From positions 1 through 12,095 of the forward strand of contig KB445843.1 of the NCBI GenBank assembly GCA_000320605.2: DNA of 12,095 bases. The letters run 5' to 3'. The translations under genes and the position numbers were made by a program. The notes below the pieces were generated by a model that saw nothing but the letters and a program-made list of their open reading frames with translations, was not told the origin of the DNA and ran no database searches. This stretch comes from Gelatoporia subvermispora B. Taxonomy: Eukaryota; Basidiomycota; Agaricomycetes; Polyporales; Gelatoporiaceae. Below, one piece after another: positions 7,714-12,095 of the stretch; within the stretch, counting starts at the first letter, position 1, and each line of letters begins with the position of its first letter.

Positions 7714-8217
7714 ATGTCGTCCCACCATCTGTTCGCCTCTGATCGCTCCGTCATGTCACCTCGTTCCGTATCATCGCATATTGCTTCATGTCATGTATCT
7801 CGTCTCAGGTAATACACGCACCCCTCTCCACATTGTTTTTGTGTGCCAGTGTGAAATAGTGGTTACCACGCATTGGCTGCGCATTCTGGCACTGTGGTGC
7901 TGCTTATGATGTAACTGCAGTACGTCCGCGCAATCTGATGTATGTTCAGACGGGTGTCGTGATATTACAGTGCAGATCATCTCCGGAACATGCACAAGAT
8001 CACGGAGAATTGTTGTGCGATGTAGTGGGATGTCCCTGCATGTAGAGCCAGGGAATCAAGTGGATGCGAGCCTGAGCGACATCATAGAATGTACGCTGAT
8101 ACAAAGTCAATTCAGACACTTGGACACTCGGACACTCTCATACACTGTCACAACCACATTGACGGTCGCGGCAATACATGCCTGTGAGTTCTCTAGGAGT
8201 AGTATGTACATGCAAGG
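7714..8217. other. Gene-free segment downstream of the viroplasmin-domain gene
   Basis: Nothing coding is supported. The segment holds the 3' flank of the preceding gene and a small run of GGACACTC-like words at about 8115-8140 (ACACTTGGACACTCGGACACTC). Words such as TGCATG begin to accumulate from about 8038 and lead into the denser array that follows. Confidence 0.4.
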
Positions 8218-8412
8218 AGACGACAACACGTGCAGCATGTGCAACAAGAGTACGTACGATGTGCGTGCAGAGGTATGCACAAGTGCACATGCCCGTGCAT
8301 GTCATTTGTGCGTGCAGGGGTATGCACGCATATGCATGCTCCTGCATGTTTGAGTGTGCATGCCCTTGCATGCATACCCACGTATCCCCTTGCATGTGTG
8401 AATATGCGAGGG
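8218..8412. repeat. TGCATG-rich palindromic array upstream of the KDZ transposase
   Basis: The stretch is packed with GTGCATG, TGCATGC and GTGCAC words on both strands. Two 20-bp copies differing at one base, GTGCGTGCAG-R-GGTATGCAC, lie at 8261-8280 and 8308-8327, 47 bp apart. A looser inverted version (GCATACCCACGTATCCCCTTGCATG) follows at about 8370-8395. TGCATGCCCTTGCATGCA near 8357-8374 is a further hairpin. The shared TGCATG core recalls the CATGCATG blocks at the left of the window, but the flanking words differ. It may be a subterminal repeat region of the KDZ element or an unrelated simple repeat. Confidence 0.65.
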
Positions 8413-8442
8413 AGGGCCTGCACGAATATACTGCAATCACAT

Positions 8443-8492
8443 ATATCTAGCATCCTTGCGGCGTCCAATGTGAAGCGCGCAGTGCTAGATAT
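8443..8492. repeat. 10-bp inverted repeat ATATCTAGCA/TGCTAGATAT
   Basis: Perfect arms at 8443-8452 and 8483-8492 are separated by 30 nt. They end about 58 bp before the transposase ATG, and a CT-rich leader lies between. The position would suit an operator or the subterminal binding site of a transposase. The left arm also contains a TATA-like ATATATC. The role is inferred only from position. Confidence 0.55.
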
Positions 8493-8549
8493 GCAAACCA
8501 CTCACCTTCCTGCATCTAACTCTCTACTCACCATTCCCATTCTCTTCGC

Positions 8550-10414
8550 ATGAAGCGATCTCAGGTATCTTCCTCCCGCAGAAAACGCCAGAAGTTAGAC
8601 ATTATCGACGTAGAGGCCTTTCTGGGAAATACAGACTCGCGAACAGCTGAAGTCCGCGACATCATGGTTGGTGACAGCGCATCCGGTCGCGCAACTGCAA
8701 AATTAACAGTCCATACGATCCAGGTGCCTCGGGAGGTTGTAAGTACTTTGGCTACCATTCATAGCTGTCTTAATCCGTCTCTAGCCGTTAAATTTCGACA
8801 GCGTGCAAGACGATCCCGGCAATCAACTCACAAGTAATATGGGTCACGTCGAAGGGCTTGGCAAGGGAGGGGGCAAAGCAAAGAAGTCCAAGTCTGTTTC
8901 GGTACGTACATGGGCTGTTCACGCAGTTCGCAGTGTCCTGACCTTTGTAGACACGTCTATTGAACTGGTTACCCCTCCGCGACCAGTTCTTAGATGAGCT
9001 TCTGCGACACGATGGCCTACAGGAATATCTCACTTTACCATATTGCGACACCTACAAGAACTCACAGGCTATCTATCGCTGCACAGACTGTTTTCTTCCA
9101 AAGCCGCAGTGCCAAGCGTGCATTGTGACGTCACACCGTTTACTACCACTTCACCAGATCGAGGTGAAACATCCTGGATGCATTCTCTGTGACATCCCAT
9201 ACTCATTAGCTTCTCCAGGGATGGACTGGCAACTTCTGGGACAAAACTTCTCTGCACGAGCTCGGCCTTCAATTCTACCTTGGGCATTCTGGGGACAAAT
9301 GTCCGGGATTGACAAGATCTACCAAGATGACAGTCTTCGACATCAGCGGTGTGCATACTGTATCTGTTGTGTGGTGTTCTTGCTCGGCCGCCGAACGTAT
9401 CACGGACAACTTCATTCAGTTGCTACGAGCGCGCTGGTTTCCTGCGACCACCAAGCAACCGAGGACCGTTTTCACATTCAATTGTCTCAACACGTTCCAT
9501 CTCCTGACTCTGCACGCAAAGATCTCTTTGTATGACTTCTATAGGTCAATCATCTCCAAGACGGACAACGCGAGAGTATACAAAACAATTGTAAGTCTTT
9601 GCGCGCCATCTGATTCACGCATACGCTAATATCCGAGCGATTACTCTCTATTATAGTACCGTTGGAATGAGATTTCTCTCATCAGCCGTCAGTGGCGCCA
9701 CTTGAAGATGCTGAAGTGCACAGGTCGTGGCCACGCCCCCGGAGGAGCAGCAACCACTGAGAAGGGTGCATGTGCGATCCTCTGCCCGGCTTGCCCGCAA
9801 CGTGACATCAACCTGCCGAAGGACTGAGAGCATCTGCCTGCAGGTGAACTGTACGAGCCCCATGTGAATGCCATTCTCGTTCACATAGCTGATTTCCGGT
9901 GCCCCCTAGATGGAAACACCGGCTCTTCCTCGCCCTGGACGCATGCTTCAAGCTCAAGTTGAAAGCCCGCGGTATCACTGATCCAGACCTGGGCACAGGC
10001 TGGGCCTACTTCATCGATGAGCCCGGATATCAAGCCTACTTGTCAAGCTGCCAGGACCTGAAGGAAATCAGCCCATGCTCATCGGAATTCAATGTGATCA
10101 AACAAGCGTACAGTAAAGGTTCAAATTCCGGGCTCAGTGTCACAGGAGTCGTAGGCGTGAAGTGTGCCCGCCATGCATTCATCCTACCAAACGGTATAGC
10201 TGACCTGCAGAGAGGAGAGCGGTAAATCATTCCGAAACATTATCATCCAGTAGCTGATCCCCAGTTTCGCAGATATTGCAATGTCGACTTTGCACTTCTA
10301 TCGGCGCTCCAGGCTGTTACTGCTCTGCAGCTCAAGCATCTAGATCTTTCATACGATATCGCATGCTCTTGGTTCACGAATTTCTTCAAGTGTTCGGCAC
10401 AAATGCCTGGATGA
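8550..10414 (+). pseudogene. KDZ-type (Kyakuja-Dileera-Zisupton) transposase with CxC2-like cysteine cluster, disrupted and 3'-truncated
   Basis: KDZ proteins are large DDE-type DNA transposases, abundant in basidiomycetes. I infer seven exons: 8550-8738, 8785-8901, 8951-9163, 9219-9590, 9657-9850, 9910-10221 and 10273-10414. The introns are 46-66 nt and every phase agrees, giving 512 sense positions before the terminal TGA. The N terminus is basic (SSRRKRQK). Exon 3 has LRDQFLDELLRHDG followed by the CxC2-like cluster: C134, C146, C149, C156, C159 and H164. The expected partner of C134 appears to be Tyr137. Exon 4 carries WTGNFWDKTSLHELGL, HTVSVVWCSC, ARWFPATTKQPRTVFTF and YDFYRSIISKTDN, all typical of the family. 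Exon 5 has WRHLKMLKCTGRGH and CPACPQRDINLP, followed by an in-frame TGA (9825-9827) where relatives have Trp. Exon 6 has LDACFKLKLKARG (D372) and exon 7 SYDIACSW (D494), the first two presumed catalytic acids. Everything after residue 512, including the final glutamate region, is missing; family members are usually about twice as long. LTR-like sequence begins soon after. Confidence 0.88.
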
Positions 10415-10436
10415 GCTCGTCAAGGGCTTGACGGAT

Positions 10437-10606
10437 CTATTGACGGAGAGAATTCTCGGGGCTCAGTCTCTGTAAGGTCAAAGACCATGTATTCTGCTAA
10501 CCTATTGACGGAGAGAATTCTCCGGGCTACTACAGTCAGCAATGTACAGTAGGTAGATAACTATAAGATGCTCACCTCAGTCTCCGTAAGGTCAAAGACT
10601 GAGGTG
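10437..10606. repeat. Interleaved direct repeats and an 11-bp hairpin in the KDZ/copia junction
   Basis: Unit A, beginning CTATTGACGGAGAGAATTCTC, occurs at 10437-10463 and 10502-10528 (27 bp, one mismatch) and contains the palindrome GAGAATTCTC. Unit B, beginning CTCAGTCT and ending GTAAGGTCAAAGAC, occurs at 10462-10485 and 10576-10599 (24 bp, one mismatch). In the second B copy, extra flanking bases create a perfect 11-bp inverted repeat, CACCTCAGTCT (10573-10583) with AGACTGAGGTG (10596-10606). The order A-B-A-B implies a local duplication with an insertion or deletion between copies. It probably lies inside, or at the edge of, the copia LTR. Confidence 0.8.
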
Positions 10607-10743
10607 CGCGATACACGAGACACGACAAACTGTTCTATGAAATTATGTAAGCGGCGGGTGGCTTCCCCAGCTGTGCAGCAGCGTCGCGGGAAGCTTGTCG
10701 TCCAATCCCAGTGAATCCTCGTCACCGTGATGACAAAACAACA
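10441..10743 (-). repeat. Probable copia 3' LTR, boundaries uncertain
   Basis: The pol stop is at 10753-10751 on the minus strand. It is followed at once by a purine-rich GAGTGGGTG, a possible polypurine tract, and then TGTTGTTTTGTC from 10743. TGTTG is a common start for copia LTRs. Reading on, the last TG/CA-compatible edge near the end of transposase similarity is CTCTCCGTCA, ending at 10441. That would give an LTR of about 303 bp; a second identical edge at 10506 would give about 238 bp. The 5' LTR lies outside the window, so neither the LTR identity nor the target-site duplication can be checked here. Confidence 0.4.
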
Positions 10744-10750
10744 CACCCAC

Positions 10751-12095
10751 TCAATGGGTGTTGGACGTACCCAAAACCAAACCCATCTCCTCCGTGAACT
10801 TCTCGTGCTTTTTACGTGGGAGCGCCTTCGTCAGGACATCTGCGACTTGGTCGCCCGTGGGGACGTATTCGACCGCGACTTCTCCGCTCTCGACTTTCTC
10901 GCAGATGAAGTGGTGTCGTACCGCAATATGCTTGGTGCGTTCATGGAACATCGGGTTCTTCGCCAGCGAGAGCGCTGATTGGTTGTCAATGAGGAGTGGG
11001 GTGCCGTGAGCCTGCGTGCGACCAATCTCGTGGAAGAGTGAGCGGAGCCAGACGGCCTCTTTAGAGCTGTTCGTGCCCGCCATGTATTCAGCCTCCGTGC
11101 TGGAAAGTGCGACCGTCTGCTGCTTCTTCGAGGACCAGGAGATGGCGCCGCCCGAGACCAGGAAGACATAGCCAGTGACAGAACGTCGAGTCGTCACGTC
11201 TGCAGCCCAGTCGGCATCGATGTAACCAGTGATGTTGTCAGTAGCGCCGGCAGTGCGGCCGTTGTAGACAAGTCGTAGGTCAGTTGTTTTGCGCAGATAC
11301 TGAAAGACGCGCATAAGCGCGCTCCAGTGCTCCTTGCTGGGCGTTGCGGCATGCTGGCTGAGGGCGCCAATGGCGTATGCAATGTCCGGCCGTGTTCCCA
11401 GCATAGCATACATTAGTGAGCCGAGCGCAGACTGGTACGCCTTCGGGTCGACTTCGGGGTGCTCGATCTTTATGAGCTTTTGATTTGCGGCCATGGGGGT
11501 GCTGACCGGGCGCGCGTCGGCCATTCCGTGACGTTCGAGGATGTCGTGGATGTAGCGGCGCTGGGAGAGTTCAAGTGTGCGGGCGTCGCGGTCACGGATA
11601 ACCTCCATTCCGAGGATCCAGTGAACTTCTCCGAGGTCCTTGATGTCGAAACGGGCTTTGAGGTTCTGTTTTACGCCCTTAAGCTCGGATGAGACTGTCT
11701 TGGGTGCAATGAGCAACATGTCGTCGACGTAGAGCGCGACGATAACGAACGCGCCGTCCTTGAGGCGCCTGATGAAGACGCTGTGATCGGCTTCACTACG
11801 CTTGAACCCGAGAGCTTCGAATTCGGCTTTAATCGTCTTGTACCATTCACGTCCGGCTTGTTTGAGTCCGTAAATAGACTTGTTGAGCTTCCATACGACA
11901 TCGCGACTCTTCTGGAAACCTGGCGCGGCCTCCATGAAGATTTCCTCGTCGAGGGCGCCGTTGAGGAATGCGGTCTTGACATCCATCTGGTGGACATCGA
12001 GATCAAGCTTGGCGGCAAGGGTGAGTAAGGCTCGTATCGAGGTGAACTTCGAGACAGGGGCAAATGTCTCCGTGTAGTCAACACCTTCGACCTGT
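10751..12095 (-). CDS. Ty1/copia retrotransposon polyprotein, 3' part: reverse transcriptase and RNase H (partial at window edge)
   Basis: The C-terminal part of a Pol polyprotein copies element RNA into DNA and degrades the RNA strand. The frame is open to the window edge, so gag, protease, integrase and the RT start lie beyond 12095; 447 residues are visible. Residues are counted from the first complete codon at 12094. DYTETFAPVSKFTSIR opens the RT. MDVKTAFLNG at 37-46 holds the first catalytic Asp. LNKSIYGLKQAGREWY is followed by the YVDD box at 122-125, and LGMEVIRD and LSQRRYIHDIL follow. RNase H has IDADW (about 293), SSTEAEY (E334), LLIDNQSA (D370) and VADVLTKALP (D419), so all four acidic residues are present, along with the typical RTKHI-x3-HHFI motif. 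The frame ends LGTSNTH at a TGA just before the LTR-like sequence. There are no stops, frameshifts or introns, which suggests a recent and possibly active copy. The order RT then RNase H with this RNase H C terminus is copia-type rather than gypsy-type. Confidence 0.96.
   Translation of the reverse strand, partial: QVEGVDYTETFAPVSKFTSIRALLTLAAKLDLDVHQMDVKTAFLNGALDEEIFMEAAPGFQKSRDVVWKLNKSIYGLKQAGREWYKTIKAEFEALGFKRSEADHSVFIRRLKDGAFVIVALYVDDMLLIAPKTVSSELKGVKQNLKARFDIKDLGEVHWILGMEVIRDRDARTLELSQRRYIHDILERHGMADARPVSTPMAANQKLIKIEHPEVDPKAYQSALGSLMYAMLGTRPDIAYAIGALSQHAATPSKEHWSALMRVFQYLRKTTDLRLVYNGRTAGATDNITGYIDADWAADVTTRRSVTGYVFLVSGGAISWSSKKQQTVALSSTEAEYMAGTNSSKEAVWLRSLFHEIGRTQAHGTPLLIDNQSALSLAKNPMFHERTKHIAVRHHFICEKVESGEVAVEYVPTGDQVADVLTKALPRKKHEKFTEEMGLVLGTSNTH

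Larger units (their letters stand above)
8218..10440 (+). mobile_element. Remnant of a KDZ DNA transposon
   Basis: This is the disrupted transposase plus its upstream palindrome-rich region. The right boundary is set where transposase similarity ends and LTR-like sequence begins. The left boundary is arbitrary, since no terminal inverted repeat could be identified. In agaricomycetes KDZ elements are known to be associated with TET/JBP dioxygenase genes. I looked for one in this window and saw none. With a premature stop and no C-terminal half, the copy cannot be autonomous as read, unless its remainder lies beyond the retrotransposon outside the window. Confidence 0.6.
10441..12095 (-). mobile_element. 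Ty1/copia LTR retrotransposon, 3' end, inserted beside or in a KDZ element
   Basis: The element runs from the probable 3' LTR through the RT/RNase H region and off the right edge of the window, transcribed leftward. Its coding part is intact, whereas the adjoining KDZ transposase has a premature stop and lacks its C-terminal half. That points to a younger insertion into older mobile DNA. Whether the missing KDZ half continues beyond the 5' LTR cannot be seen. Confidence 0.85.

Noticed and set aside
8218..8412. Possible CRISPR-like array of repeats and spacers
   Set aside because: Repeats are imperfect, inverted as well as direct and irregularly spaced, and the genes with introns around it are eukaryotic.
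1..12095. TET/JBP dioxygenase gene linked to the KDZ element
   Set aside because: Such linkage is known in agaricomycetes, but no open frame or exon chain here shows a dioxygenase-like pattern.
1..12095. tRNA or rRNA genes
   Set aside because: GTTCGAA-like words (for example near 488 and 5289) are not accompanied by an acceptor stem or by D- and anticodon-arm structure.

Overview
The window reads as an accessory, repeat-rich stretch of a basidiomycete genome, most likely a mushroom-forming agaricomycete. The evidence is short GT-AG introns (46-80 nt) with CTNAY-type branch points, a KDZ-type transposase with its CxC2-like cysteine cluster, a viroplasmin/RNase H1 N-terminal-like domain of the kind found in agaricomycete hypothetical genes, and an uncharacterised multi-exon family that I associate with that class. 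The species cannot be named from the sequence.

Layout. Positions 1-3866 hold no gene I can support. Instead they carry three blocks of a minisatellite built around the palindrome CATGCATG (573-831, 863-1016, 1440-1690), a pair of strong ATATCCC hairpins (2318-2374), a GGTTC/GAACC-rich patch (about 2437-2555) and a possible 110-bp MITE-like element (3399-3508). Positions 3867-6474 hold a five-exon minus-strand gene of an uncharacterised family, about 778 codons, spliced in phase but broken by one in-frame TGA. Head to head with it, 6585-7713 is a four-exon plus-strand gene of 321 residues. It ends in a viroplasmin-like domain, is preceded by a SUMO-interacting-like acidic motif, and appears intact. 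About 0.1 kb separates the two, so they probably share a promoter region.

Positions 7714-8549 are gene-free and hold a second TGCATG-rich palindrome array and a 10-bp inverted repeat just upstream of the next coding region. Positions 8550-10414 are a seven-exon KDZ transposase pseudogene: N-terminal region, CxC2-like zinc cluster, then the first half of the transposase core with two of the presumed catalytic acidic residues. It carries a TGA where the family has Trp, and it stops before the final catalytic region. Directly after it lies the 3' end of a Ty1/copia retrotransposon on the minus strand (pol from 10751 to beyond the window edge, reverse transcriptase plus RNase H, uninterrupted), with LTR-like sequence between about 10441 and 10743. 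The simplest reading is a young copia element that landed in or next to an older, decaying KDZ element.

No gene here has a known metabolic role. The most interesting candidates for something undescribed are the divergent pair (uncharacterised minus-strand family plus viroplasmin-domain gene), which may be a functional unit or the cargo of a mobile element, and the CATGCATG arrays. All exon models were made by eye from splice motifs and reading-phase continuity. No search was run, so family assignments rest on recognised motifs.
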